Positions 8,401 through 15,540 of a DNA stretch of 49,795 nucleotides are shown here, piece after piece. Under the pieces are notes generated by a model. The model worked only from the letters and a program-made list of their open reading frames with translations. It was not told the DNA's origin and searched no databases. Made by a program: the position numbers and the translations under genes. Location: contig CANQVQ010000001.1 in NCBI GenBank assembly GCA_947627335.1, positions 1 to 49,795 on the forward strand, written 5' to 3'. How positions within the stretch are numbered: the first letter of the stretch is position 1; every line of letters begins with the position of its first letter. The stretch is from an uncultured Clostridia bacterium (lineage in GTDB: Bacteria; Bacillota; Clostridia; Oscillospirales; CAG-382).

Positions 8401-11400
8401 AATATTGGAGGTCGAGCTGATGGTCGGCAAATAGTAGTTGTTTGCCGTGCGGGTGACGTTTTGGGCGTAATATCCCCAGTTCAGACTGGTAGCGGACTCG
8501 TCGTCATGGTATCTCTCGGCGATATACGCCTTGATTTGCTTGCTCTCCGCCTCCGTCGAATACGCCCCGCCCTTGTTCTGCACGTTTTGGGCAAGGTTGC
8601 CGACGCGCAGACCGCCGGGCTTGGCGCAAACGACCCACTCGCCGTCGGACAGAGGATTGCTTGGTTTTTCCTCGGGATATTCGTGATTCGACTTGTCGCA
8701 ACCTGCGTAATAGCCGGTATCCGGATCGATGGTCGCACCGATATAGTCCTTCCCACGGCTGCGGTCGCCCGTTTCGGAATAGGACAAATACGGGTAATCC
8801 TGCGTATACTTGCCGCTCATGTCGTGCCAACAGAGCATATCGCCGTTGGTGATGCCTGCGGCCTTATACGCCGAGCCGAACTCGCTGCCCTTACGGGTGA
8901 TGGCGTACTTCGTCCGGGTGGCGCTGCCGTCGGCTTTCAGCTCGTAGTACTCGATCGGCAGGAAGAAATAGTCGTCGGACGAGAACGGGTCGGCTTCCGC
9001 GTCGTCTTCGGGTTTTGCCACGTTGGTGAGGCGATGGGTTTTCAATAGAATAATATCGCCTTCGTTCGCCGTGACGCCTTTCGCATCGAGAGCGTCCCGA
9101 ATCGCCTTTTGACGCTCTTCGGGCGTGCCTTGGGTGTTCGCCGGTTCCAAATCCTGCGCGATCAGATTGCCGCCGAAGGTCGTTGCGTCAAATTTTGCAC
9201 CGCCTTCTTCCTCCCCGAGGTCCTCGCCGATCGAAACCTTCCTCCACTCTCCGCCGTTAAGCACATACGCCGTATTGTAGAGCGGCAACGCCTTTTCAAA
9301 CAGGTAGTAGCGGTTGCTGGTGGCGGGCGAGAACGAGGTCACCGGGTCGCCGTAGGAATAGTCGGTATTGGTGGTGACATAGTCGCCGTAGCGGTTCAGG
9401 GGGTTGTACCAGTTGGAGAAGAATTCCAGATTCCCCTGCGGAACATTTCGTGCGGTCGACGCCGCCGCATTTTTCACCTTGTTTTGCTCGATATACTCCG
9501 GACCGATCGCTCCGGCGATGTTGATTCGGTTGGAATCGTCCAGAGCCTCTTCGCTGACGCCTACGGTGTAGAACACACGCAGCGGGAAGGACGCGAGGTA
9601 GCCCGGGTCAGTCGGGTCCAAGTTGGTCTTGTATGTGAACGTTCCGTCTGCGCTTTGGTTGATGGTGACTGTGCGCAGCGGCAACATATTCGCGGGGATA
9701 TTGATCCAGAGCGCCTCGTCAAAGTTGGCGTCGGTCAAGGTGCCCTCGACGTCGGTATCGCTATAGTCGCCGCTGTCCTCGACCCAGATGCGCAGGTCGG
9801 CGAGCGCGTACACGCCGGGCGTTTTCATATGCGATTGATCGTCCTGATACGTCACGTCGGCGGGAATGTCCTCGTCCGTACCGTAGGCGGGATTCATGTG
9901 AAGAACTTTTCGGTCTTCGTCCTTCATGTCAAGGCGATAGAACGTGTATTCAGTCTTGCGTTCCTTTTCGAGCGCTTTGGAGGGGTCGCGAATCTCGCTC
10001 AGTGTTGGCACGAACTGTGCGGCGGTCTTATAATTGACGCGGAAGACCCAATTTTTGCTCCAAGCGTCCGCGGCGGAACTGCAACCGTCGGGCAAGCCGT
10101 TGTTCGATTTGTCGTCCTGCGACACAAACTCCGCTTTCGCAGTAGGCTCACCTCGATACCACCCTTGCGGCAACGCGGTTTCGCCCTTCTTAAACGCAGT
10201 GTTCCCGGCGTTCTCCATGGCTTCAATATACGCTTCGTTCCACTGGTAGTCGTACACGACGGTTTGGACGATGTCATACTTTTTGCCGAACAGAACCAGG
10301 TTTTTGACGTCCTTCACGTCCATGTATTTGCCCACCGGGTCCGTGTAGGTGACGGAGTTATTCACACCAAAGTCGTTTTTACCGCTTACCGGCGCGAAAA
10401 TGGTCGTGGTGATGGTTTCAAAGATGGAATCGAAAATGTCTTCGATATTGTGGTCGCCAGCCTCAAAATATTCATTTATATAATATAGCTGTTCGAAACT
10501 CGTAATATCGTTGGCGGTATCGCTCGGATGGTTCCAAGTAAAGTTACAATATGACCCGGCAGAATCAACGAATATATATCTTGACCCATCTGCACGCGGG
10601 AACCGCATAGAAGGTGCACTTTTCGCTATATAAGACTTCAGCGCATTTTCCGCGTCGGTTATCTCGCTCATTGCCTTGGCGTCGCCAGCCTTTTCAGCCT
10701 TATGCGCATCGCTGAAATAGGTTCTCGGGTCCATCGTAGACCAGAGCTGTTCCGTGGCGTAATTTCCCAAACCGCCGACATTATACCCGATGGAAAAGCC
10801 TTTCATTTCCTCGTCATAATGCGCTTGAATTTTGTTCTTGTAGTACCCCGCAAGTAATAGGTTGGAGACCGTTCGCGGAGCAATCGCCTGAATTTCAAGA
10901 TTTTTATTCGCGACAGAACCTCTGCCTGAAGCCCCCGACCCTTTACCGGTGCCTTCGTTGCAGTCCGCGTAATATGGATTCAAGCCAGCCCCCGCGTATT
11001 GGGCACCTGTTCCAGCCGAAGGGATAATATCCTGATTGTTTCCACTGCCAAACGGCGCCCACCATTCATAGGAGGTTCTCCCGGAATTTGACGAGGAGGT
11101 CGTGCTGATAATATTCGTTGCGCCGTCCGTCAGGACGATAAGGACGGGCATACGCTTCGCTTCGTCTGCCATGCCCGGATGGTACGTCGTCTCTGTTGCC
11201 GTCGCCAGCATTTCCATGCCTTTGTACAAAGCGCCTTGCAGATAGGTAGAGTCCGCAACCATGGCACCCGTCTTTTTTGTATAACCGCCTTTAACAGACG
11301 TTGAAACGTTGGCAAAGTATGTGTAGTTTCCATTGACGCTATATTTCGTTCCTTCGGTCGCGCTAAAGAAAATCCCATCGTTTCCGCTGGAAGTATAGTG

Positions 11401-12111
11401 ATTCAGCGGGAGGAGAGTCTGTGCGCCGCCGCCGTAAACCACAACGCCGACACGATTTTCCTTGTGAACAGCCGGGTCCTGCGTCTTTACATTTTCGCCG
11501 TCAATACTTTTCGTTTCGCCTTCGTTATTCATCAAACGGGCGATCAGCTGATTCGCCTGCGCAATGACCTGATGCAAAGAGTCGTTGCGAGTTGCGATGG
11601 ACGTATTGCTATTTCCTGTCATTGATCTGGAAATATCCAACAAAAGCACAACGTCCAGCGGACGAGCGTTTTCCGTGTTGACGTTCTGGCTTGAGCCGAG
11701 CGCACTGTAAACGTGCAGGAAGTCGTCGTTCAATTCGATCGTGCCGTTCACGCCGTCAAGAACGTCGCTCAGGGTCAGAACTCTGCCGTTCCAAGACGCT
11801 GCCCTATCGCCGGTATCATTACTGCCATACGCGAACACCGATTTATCCGACCAAAGTCGTCCGGCGACACGGGTGTTCACAGAGAAATCCAACTGCGACT
11901 TGTAGGTGTCCATGGTGCTGGGGTCCGCCTGCCGGGTCACGCCATTCGTAGGACCCGACGTACCGGCGGCAAGCGCACGCATCGAAAACACGTCGCTCAA
12001 GCTGAACAGCATCGGTATCGTCATACACAAACACAGCAGCAGGGAAATCGCCCGGCGACCGCAGCGTCCGAGCTTTTTTCCGCTTCTTTCCGCACTGTGT
12101 AATGCTCTCAT
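5443..12111 (-). CDS. Giant VWA-domain pilus adhesin, PPFTG-anchored
   Basis: About 2222 residues, probably the pilus tip adhesin. The ATG at 12111 follows GAGGAGGA; a TTG nine codons upstream would lie before that site. A signal peptide is followed by a von Willebrand factor A domain with the metal-site motif DISRS (about 159-163) and a later LTDGATN segment. Long beta-rich regions follow, with repeated TLKHG(E/Q)..GGIP.....V.E blocks near 1500 and 2100, resembling SpaA/DUF5979-type stalk modules that can form isopeptide bonds. The C terminus has PPFTG (about 2185-2189), a hydrophobic helix and GRRKNRR. It starts 35 bp after tetR and heads the structural genes. A tip role is inferred from the VWA domain and gene order; the ligand cannot be told from the sequence. 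Confidence 0.9.
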   Translation of the reverse strand: MRALHSAERSGKKLGRCGRRAISLLLCLCMTIPMLFSLSDVFSMRALAAGTSGPTNGVTRQADPSTMDTYKSQLDFSVNTRVAGRLWSDKSVFAYGSNDTGDRAASWNGRVLTLSDVLDGVNGTIELNDDFLHVYSALGSSQNVNTENARPLDVVLLLDISRSMTGNSNTSIATRNDSLHQVIAQANQLIARLMNNEGETKSIDGENVKTQDPAVHKENRVGVVVYGGGAQTLLPLNHYTSSGNDGIFFSATEGTKYSVNGNYTYFANVSTSVKGGYTKKTGAMVADSTYLQGALYKGMEMLATATETTYHPGMADEAKRMPVLIVLTDGATNIISTTSSSNSGRTSYEWWAPFGSGNNQDIIPSAGTGAQYAGAGLNPYYADCNEGTGKGSGASGRGSVANKNLEIQAIAPRTVSNLLLAGYYKNKIQAHYDEEMKGFSIGYNVGGLGNYATEQLWSTMDPRTYFSDAHKAEKAGDAKAMSEITDAENALKSYIAKSAPSMRFPRADGSRYIFVDSAGSYCNFTWNHPSDTANDITSFEQLYYINEYFEAGDHNIEDIFDSIFETITTTIFAPVSGKNDFGVNNSVTYTDPVGKYMDVKDVKNLVLFGKKYDIVQTVVYDYQWNEAYIEAMENAGNTAFKKGETALPQGWYRGEPTAKAEFVSQDDKSNNGLPDGCSSAADAWSKNWVFRVNYKTAAQFVPTLSEIRDPSKALEKERKTEYTFYRLDMKDEDRKVLHMNPAYGTDEDIPADVTYQDDQSHMKTPGVYALADLRIWVEDSGDYSDTDVEGTLTDANFDEALWINIPANMLPLRTVTINQSADGTFTYKTNLDPTDPGYLASFPLRVFYTVGVSEEALDDSNRINIAGAIGPEYIEQNKVKNAAASTARNVPQGNLEFFSNWYNPLNRYGDYVTTNTDYSYGDPVTSFSPATSNRYYLFEKALPLYNTAYVLNGGEWRKVSIGEDLGEEEGGAKFDATTFGGNLIAQDLEPANTQGTPEERQKAIRDALDAKGVTANEGDIILLKTHRLTNVAKPEDDAEADPFSSDDYFFLPIEYYELKADGSATRTKYAITRKGSEFGSAYKAAGITNGDMLCWHDMSGKYTQDYPYLSYSETGDRSRGKDYIGATIDPDTGYYAGCDKSNHEYPEEKPSNPLSDGEWVVCAKPGGLRVGNLAQNVQNKGGAYSTEAESKQIKAYIAERYHDDESATSLNWGYYAQNVTRTANNYYLPTISSTSNIERSDIKVNVYLGNNGRLYVMDTTLLVTKMVEAPDGMTVDPDEEFNFQVFINGVTGTQSAIVVQWDESAGSWQRQFHYIDLELDSQLFLQTSNGTKATVDADGCRLIADPSGNYTYAEECTGETAGKHSAGDSYEGKIYYVFIGRNRGTTDLGVADTAFRVYHNANMKDGVGSVGTEDVAVDGSRGEEGTFFAAKVWLVSEEAYLAQWVPETGDRPDPTAEGFNAEDYGGTLYKNKEGEAKQFELLTINPNISETSELAIKTPYRTLSAYWTKEVEFGKNANENDGSGKVGQDLVVNSDQNDLYDPILPTGDRPDYFANLTNEEIAKHTAEFTLKHGQALLFGGIPSGAIYRVTEKLTEKQLQAGYALKEVSHKQQVGSVSTYRPGAQSIPVYTKNGATYGEYGGGKYPTEYEDDTTEKGLFWAVNKNGNSVEGAGVAGVVKSEEPFAHTNAVLWESYATMNKDAPGDNHHQPKDVPDGSSVFWLWDESTGESRNTGTRHDVLDNPGCVSVDSVDKIAEGKCDVPQSDGTVRHYMFYEGTMVDRHYEGEGSGYIRNIGRYIVSPTVHFGVVGEEQADAVTSAQDTKSNTQYTGVYSVFGNTGTYEESANFINTVDPDLLVITKQLVDMNGSVIDTPPEREFTFTVSFTQPDDAPVKPGTLYLWKGNMDLQSGGAKWSDGSHTMPAAAPKQSEYQNYILPATGEGTGSYLEPLKANEDGTYTVKLKAKQGAVLYGLAAGTHYTVVETSVPKYPSVDPAHPGSSEGDWLTREGEIVHNAATYLEMMPSDSPNRADYVNQVFNGTLTVEKRIDGDSGDTETRDFAFSVTLKPAEGAELSAEDLTVEKYAKGAAEGEKLTVTWTETDGVFTATFTLKHGEKVVIGGIPADTAYTVKETGRGGYNLQHVADNTSNAPDESGSYLELSDDSVSGTVTTDTVDIYLLFVNGKAVAPPFTGGVGASEIMFVGALLIGLSIVLFLFGRRKNRRVI

Positions 12112-12146
12112 TTCTATCGTTCCTCCTCGGTGGTTCAAAACGGCTT

Positions 12147-12782
12147 TTATTCGACTAACGCACGGGCAAGCGGTTTCCTTGCCCCGTCGTCAATTTTACG
12201 GTAAAACGTCAGCAGACCCTCCATCATACGGAATCCGCTTTCCGCAGCGGTTCCGTCGTCCGGCGTCCGCCCGCTGCAGACCTGAAACGCGGTCGCCAGC
12301 ATCATGCCCATCACGGAATCCAGCATTCTGGAGACGTTCACGCCCGGATAGAGCGACGAACACTTCTCCGTAAGCGGTTTACAGAGCGCAACGTGCCCCT
12401 GCTTCGCCTGTTCCCCGCAGTACGAGCAATAGTAGTACCGGGCGAGGAACATACAGGTGTCCGGGTGTGCGTTCGTGAACCACAGCCAAACGGAATGCCA
12501 GAAATGGCGCATCCGGTCCTCAAACGGGATGGAAAACTCCCAAAGCACGTCGGAACGCTTCAGCACCTCGTCGATCAGCTTCGCATCCTCCCGCAAAAAG
12601 GTTTGCAGCAGGAGATTCTCCTTATTCCCGAACAGGCGGTAGAGATACACGTCGGTGCCGACGCCGTCCGCCTCCGCGATAATTGCACGCGTGGAGACGT
12701 TTTCCACGCCGTTTCTGGACACGAGACGCACGACCGCGTCCATTAAAGCGGTTTCCGGCGTTGGTTTCACTTTCTGTGTCAT
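12147..12782 (-). CDS. TetR-family regulator of the pilus operon
   Basis: About 211 residues from the ATG; an in-frame GTG at 12794 is an alternative and neither has a strong ribosome site. The N-terminal TetR helix-turn-helix (about 28-55) contains VSTRAIIAEADGVG and the typical LYRLFGNKENLL. The ligand domain carries an unusual Cys/His group (C119-S-Y-C122, H130, C134, C141) that could bind metal or sense redox state. It is the first gene after the promoter at 12877-12905 and is followed by the adhesin 35 bp later, so it probably regulates itself and the pilus genes. A palindrome at 12832-12845 in its leader is the likely operator. The effector is unknown. Confidence 0.85.
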   Translation of the reverse strand: MTQKVKPTPETALMDAVVRLVSRNGVENVSTRAIIAEADGVGTDVYLYRLFGNKENLLLQTFLREDAKLIDEVLKRSDVLWEFSIPFEDRMRHFWHSVWLWFTNAHPDTCMFLARYYYCSYCGEQAKQGHVALCKPLTEKCSSLYPGVNVSRMLDSVMGMMLATAFQVCSGRTPDDGTAAESGFRMMEGLLTFYRKIDDGARKPLARALVE

Positions 12783-12831
12783 TTTTCTCTTCACGATCCT
12801 GGTCTTCTCTGCTTTCCGAAACCCCGTCTAT

Positions 12832-12845
12832 ATGGCGTTCGCCAT
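12832..12845. promoter_or_regulatory. Palindrome, candidate TetR operator
   Basis: ATGGCG-TT-CGCCAT has perfect 6-bp arms. It lies between the -10 box and the start of tetR, the usual position for an autorepressor site. A near copy is at 13116-13129. Confidence 0.6.
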
Positions 12846-12876
12846 TTTTTCGCAAGTTTACTGATGAATCGGGTCC

Positions 12877-12905
12877 ATTATAGCACGTTCGTCTGCGTTT
12901 TGCAA
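12877..12905 (-). promoter_or_regulatory. Promoter of tetR and the pilus operon
   Basis: On the minus strand, TTGCAA and TATAAT are separated by 17 bp, with TGC before the -10. It lies about 95 bp upstream of the tetR start and is the only strong promoter I see for the six-gene operon. Confidence 0.8.
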
Positions 12906-12949
12906 GAGGTTTTCGCGAAAAAATGCAAAATTTTTTTGGAAATTTTTTC

Positions 12950-12966
12950 GGGGGGGGGGGGGGGGG
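12950..12966. repeat. Homopolymer of 17 G (17 C on minus strand)
   Basis: An uninterrupted run of 17 G begins about 45 bp upstream of the -35 box of the pilus promoter, next to A- and T-rich stretches. Tracts this long change length readily by slippage. An assembly artefact is also possible. Confidence 0.9.
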
Positions 12967-13115
12967 ACGGGTGCCTTTTTCCGTGCTGTGGAGCCATTTT
13001 TTGCCGTTCGGAAAAACGGTTTTTTCCGCCGTCCGCCGTCCTGCCGTGCCGTCCGTTTTGCAGGGCGTCGACGGGGCGCGGGTCGTCCGCCGCAGGCGGT
13101 CGGTTTTTGCAAATT

Positions 13116-13129
13116 ATGGCAGTCGCCAT
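13116..13129. promoter_or_regulatory. Second ATGGC-N4-GCCAT palindrome
   Basis: ATGGCA-GT-CGCCAT matches the tetR leader palindrome in both arms except one base. It lies about 210 bp upstream of the pilus -35 box and may be a distal TetR site. Low certainty. Confidence 0.4.
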
Positions 13130-13149
13130 ATGAAGATATTTTTAGGAGG

Positions 13150-13185
13150 AAAAAACGACGGGGCAATGAAAATTTGCTCCGTCGT
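13150..13185 (-). terminator. Minus-strand intrinsic terminator
   Basis: A 12-bp stem (plus-strand arms 13155-13166 and 13174-13185, one G-T wobble) is followed in the minus direction by at least five T. It would stop transcripts that cross the hairpin array from the tRNA-Ser locus, insulating the pilus promoter. Confidence 0.65.
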
Positions 13186-13236
13186 TGGGGATATTGTACA
13201 AAATTGTCGGTGGGGGAGGGTCGCAGGGTGCGTTTG

Positions 13237-13406
13237 AATGATGTATCGCCTACGGCGAAATGATGTACCGCCTTTGACGGTATGATGTTGCTCCCTTGCG
13301 GTCGCAATGATGCGCTGTTTGCCCCATGTGCCGCAGGCACACATCATTGCCGCAGGCAACATCATTAGCGAAGCGTCATCATTTGCCCGACAGGGCAAAC
13401 ATCATT
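13237..13406. repeat. Mini-hairpin array with ATGATG/CATCAT linkers
   Basis: About eight short inverted repeats are joined by a shared linker. The left four carry AATGATGT before the hairpin, the right four carry ACATCATT after it, so the array is roughly mirror symmetric about 13315-13330. Example hairpins are GTGCCGCAGGCAC, TGCCGCAGGCA and TGCCCGACAGGGCA. It runs into the tRNA-Ser terminator. It is not a CRISPR array: units are about 20 bp and the hairpin, not a spacer, varies. Function unknown. Confidence 0.8.
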
Positions 13407-13444
13407 GAAAAAGGCGGTTGCTTTCGCAATCGCCTTTTTCTTGG
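13377..13444. repeat. 68-bp direct repeat, copy B
   Basis: Matches 33-100 except for one base. It covers the last array unit, the terminator and the tRNA CCA end. The substitution, G for A in the stem, leaves a G-T wobble, so the hairpin still forms. Confidence 0.9.
13408..13439 (-). terminator. Terminator of the tRNA-Ser pair
   Basis: A 9-bp stem (GGCGGTTGC/GCAATCGCC, one wobble) with a TTTC loop lies between A5 and T5 tracts, immediately downstream of tRNA-Ser(GCT) on the minus strand. Confidence 0.85.
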
Positions 13445-13531
13445 CGCGGAAGGAGAGATTTGAACTCTCGCGCCGGTTACCCGACCTACACCCTTAGCAG
13501 GGGCGCCTCTTCACCACTTGAGTACTTCCGC
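13442..13531 (-). tRNA. tRNA-Ser(GCT)
   Basis: A 90-nt minus-strand tRNA with acceptor arms GCGGAAG/CTTCCGC, discriminator G and encoded CCA. The anticodon loop gives GCT, which reads AGC/AGT. The long variable arm typical of serine tRNAs is present. It follows tRNA-Ser(UGA) after 26 bp, with no promoter between, so the two are probably co-transcribed. Confidence 0.95.
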
Positions 13532-13557
13532 ACGGTGAATTGATTTTTTTGAAAGAA

Positions 13558-13644
13558 TGGCGGAGGGAAAGGGATTCGAACCCTTGTGGGTTGCCCCAAA
13601 CGGTTTTCAAGACCGCCTCGTTATGACCACTTCGATATCCCTCC
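13558..13644 (-). tRNA. tRNA-Ser(UGA)
   Basis: An 87-nt minus-strand tRNA starting GGAGGGA and ending TCCCTCC, discriminator G and CCA. The anticodon loop CTTGAAA gives UGA, which reads UCN serine codons. It has a long variable arm. It is transcribed from 13702-13730, divergently from dnaA. Confidence 0.95.
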
Positions 13645-13701
13645 GTACCCCGGCGGGCGCGGCGGCGCGACCTCCCGCATACCGAACAGTCGGTACTATC
13701 T

Positions 13702-13730
13702 ACCATAGCACATTCTTTCCCGTTTGTCAA
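13702..13730 (-). promoter_or_regulatory. Promoter of the tRNA-Ser pair
   Basis: On the minus strand, TTGACA and TATGGT are separated by 17 bp, with TGC before the -10. It shares AATGTGCTAT with the tRNA-Ala promoter. Confidence 0.8.
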
Positions 13731-13780
13731 GAGGAAAATGAGATTTTCTCCGTTTCCTTTGAAAAAATGTGCTTCCCCTC

Positions 13781-13809
13781 TTGCAATTCGGATGAAATTA
13801 TGGTATACT
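13781..13809 (+). promoter_or_regulatory. Promoter of dnaA
   Basis: TTGCAA and TATACT are separated by 17 bp. The expected start site is near 13816, which excludes the upstream in-frame ATG at 13813 as the dnaA start. No DnaA box is seen in this short region, so autoregulation is not evident. Confidence 0.8.
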
Positions 13810-13848
13810 GTTATGAACAAATCTGACAATGGGGGTGTATCCGACTCG

Positions 13849-15192
13849 ATGGACTCTTTTTCCGAATTGAAATCTTTTCTCCTGGAGGAACTTCGCAAGG
13901 ACTGCCCGCCGACGAGTATTACCCTCTGGTTTGAACCGATGGAGGTCCTGAAGGTCACCGGGACGGAGATCACGCTGCAGTTCCCGGATTCGCGTCTGCC
14001 GTTTGTGGAGACGCATTACGCCGATCTGCTGTGCGACGCCGTGGAAAAAGTGGTCGGTGCGCGCATGGAGCTGCGCTTTGTCCCCGAATCCGCCCGGGAG
14101 GAGACCCCGGAAGCGGAATCCCCCGTTCCCGCGGAAGCGGAGCCGGTCGTGCAGAAGTCGAGTGCGTTTACCGAGCGTTTCAGCCCGGCGTACACGTTTG
14201 AGTCGTTCATCGTCGGCAAATCCAACGAGCTTGCGCAGATGGCGGCGCTCGCGGTCGCGGAAACGCCGTTTACCCTGCACAATCCGCTCTATCTGTACGG
14301 GCAGAGCGGTCTGGGGAAGACGCACCTGCTTTTCGCCATCATCAACCGCCTGCGGGCGACCAACCCGGAATATCGGATCCTCTATGTGACCGGCGAAGAA
14401 TTCACCAACGAGCTGACCGAAGCGCTCGCGCAGAAGTCCCCGGTGGCGTTCCGGGAGAAATACCGCAATCTCGACGTCCTGCTGGTGGACGATATTCAGT
14501 TCATCTCCGGAAAAATGGCGATCCAGCAGGAATTCTTCCATACATTTGAAGCGTTGTTCCAGAAACGCAAGCAGTTGATCATCACGTCCGACGTTTCGCC
14601 GGACCGCATCAACAAGCTCGAGGACAGGCTGCAAAGCCGGTTCGCTATGGGGCTCGTCGCGGACATCCAGCCGCCGGACCTCGAACTTCGCACGGCGATC
14701 TGCCGCCGCAAGGCGTTGGATTACCAGTTCGATTTGGGGTACGACGTCCTGACCTACCTCGCCGAGCACATCACCAAGAACGTCCGCCTTATCGACGGCG
14801 CCATCAAAAAATTACGGGCGTACTGCCTGCTCAACGGCGGAAAATGCACGGTCACGACGGCGGAACGCGTCCTGCAGGAATTTTTCCGCTCCAAAGAGGA
14901 CGAGGACAACCTCGTCGAGAAGATCTTTGACTACACCTGCAGGAAATTCGTGGTTTCCAAGGAGGACCTCGTCGGTCCCCGCCGGACCGCGAATATCGCC
15001 TTTGCCCGGCATTTCGCCATCTACCTCGTGCGGAAAAAGACCTCGCTGACCATCAAGCAGATCGCCGAGCTGTTCAACCGCAAGGACCACACCAGCGTCC
15101 TCAATTCCATCAACGTCATCGAGCGGCGCATCCGCACGGATTCCATCTTTGCGCGAGACCTCGCGATCGTGCTGGACGAGCTGACCGTCTGA
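13849..15192 (+). CDS. dnaA: Chromosomal replication initiator DnaA
   Basis: This 447-residue AAA+ ATPase binds DnaA boxes and opens oriC. Visible elements are an N-terminal interaction domain (about 1-80), a short acidic linker, the Walker A motif GQSGLGKT (151-158), the Walker B LLVDDIQF (about 211-218) and the C-terminal DNA-binding helix-turn-helix. Its recognition signature reads FNRKDHTSV (about 408-416), whereas most bacteria have FGGRDHTTV. The ATG at 13849 is chosen because the promoter start site lies downstream of the earlier ATG; GGGGGTG upstream may serve as the ribosome site. The gene is followed by oriC and dnaN. Confidence 0.97.
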   Translation: MDSFSELKSFLLEELRKDCPPTSITLWFEPMEVLKVTGTEITLQFPDSRLPFVETHYADLLCDAVEKVVGARMELRFVPESAREETPEAESPVPAEAEPVVQKSSAFTERFSPAYTFESFIVGKSNELAQMAALAVAETPFTLHNPLYLYGQSGLGKTHLLFAIINRLRATNPEYRILYVTGEEFTNELTEALAQKSPVAFREKYRNLDVLLVDDIQFISGKMAIQQEFFHTFEALFQKRKQLIITSDVSPDRINKLEDRLQSRFAMGLVADIQPPDLELRTAICRRKALDYQFDLGYDVLTYLAEHITKNVRLIDGAIKKLRAYCLLNGGKCTVTTAERVLQEFFRSKEDEDNLVEKIFDYTCRKFVVSKEDLVGPRRTANIAFARHFAIYLVRKKTSLTIKQIAELFNRKDHTSVLNSINVIERRIRTDSIFARDLAIVLDELTV

Positions 15193-15540
15193 AATAGGGA
15201 AAGTTTCGGTCATAATTTTTTCGACTTCTCCTTTGTTTTTTCCGCCGGGACGGCGGCAACATTCGGTTCTTCGGTCCGCCGGAGGATTTTGGCGGGAATG
15301 TGGACAAAAACGGGAAAGCTGTGGAAAACTCCCCCGGTTTTCCCGCGGGACGGGAATCGGTTGTCCACACCGAAAAGCAAGGCGGGACAAGTGGTTCGAG
15401 GGGTTTTCCACAAAATCCGCCCGCCTACTACTACGACTACTACTTCCATATACCTAAAAGGTTTCTTCGTGGGTGTACGCGCACGAAGCGAACCCCTGAA
15501 AACAGAGAACGCAAAAAGGAAAGGATGAAAACAAGAAATC
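15193..15540 (+). other. oriC: Replication origin oriC (dnaA-dnaN spacer)
   Basis: This 348-bp gene-free spacer has four 9-mers close to the DnaA box TTATCCACA: 15299-15307 and 15320-15328 in reverse orientation (TTGTCCACA and TTTTCCACA), and 15361-15369 (TTGTCCACA) and 15404-15412 (TTTTCCACA) in forward orientation. The last box is followed by a GC-rich block (15417-15425), then TAC-TAC-TAC-GAC-TAC-TAC-TTC at 15426-15446. That layout matches the basal unwinding element described in Bacillus subtilis, in which DnaA loads from a box onto DnaA-trios to melt DNA. The rest, up to the dnaN ribosome site near 15520, shows no gene. Confidence 0.92.

Larger units (their letters stand above)
12795..13236. 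other. Non-coding region upstream of the pilus operon
   Basis: Together with the array that follows it, this region separates tetR from the tRNA-Ser genes. It holds the pilus promoter, a TetR operator candidate, a 17-G homopolymer, a second copy of the palindrome and a minus-strand terminator, each listed separately. Several short frames cross it on both strands, but none has a placed ribosome site or a recognisable product. Confidence 0.7.

Noticed and set aside
6991..9048. Plus-strand open frame of 685 codons inside the adhesin region
   Set aside because: Antisense to the giant VWA adhesin, whose reading frame is supported by signal peptide, MIDAS motif and sorting signal.
12878..13129. 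A minus-strand protein reading through the G tract as poly-proline
   Set aside because: No ribosome site at its start, no domain, and it overlaps the promoter and terminator signals.
13165..13236. A 23-codon plus-strand peptide after an AGGAGG
   Set aside because: The ribosome-like site is 15 bases from the ATG and the start lies inside the stem of a minus-strand terminator.
13237..13406. CRISPR array
   Set aside because: Units are about 20 bp, repeats are only the 7-8 base linker, the variable parts are self-complementary, and there are no cas genes.
13813..13848. Earlier ATG as the dnaA start
   Set aside because: The predicted transcription start lies at or beyond this ATG, and it has no ribosome site.
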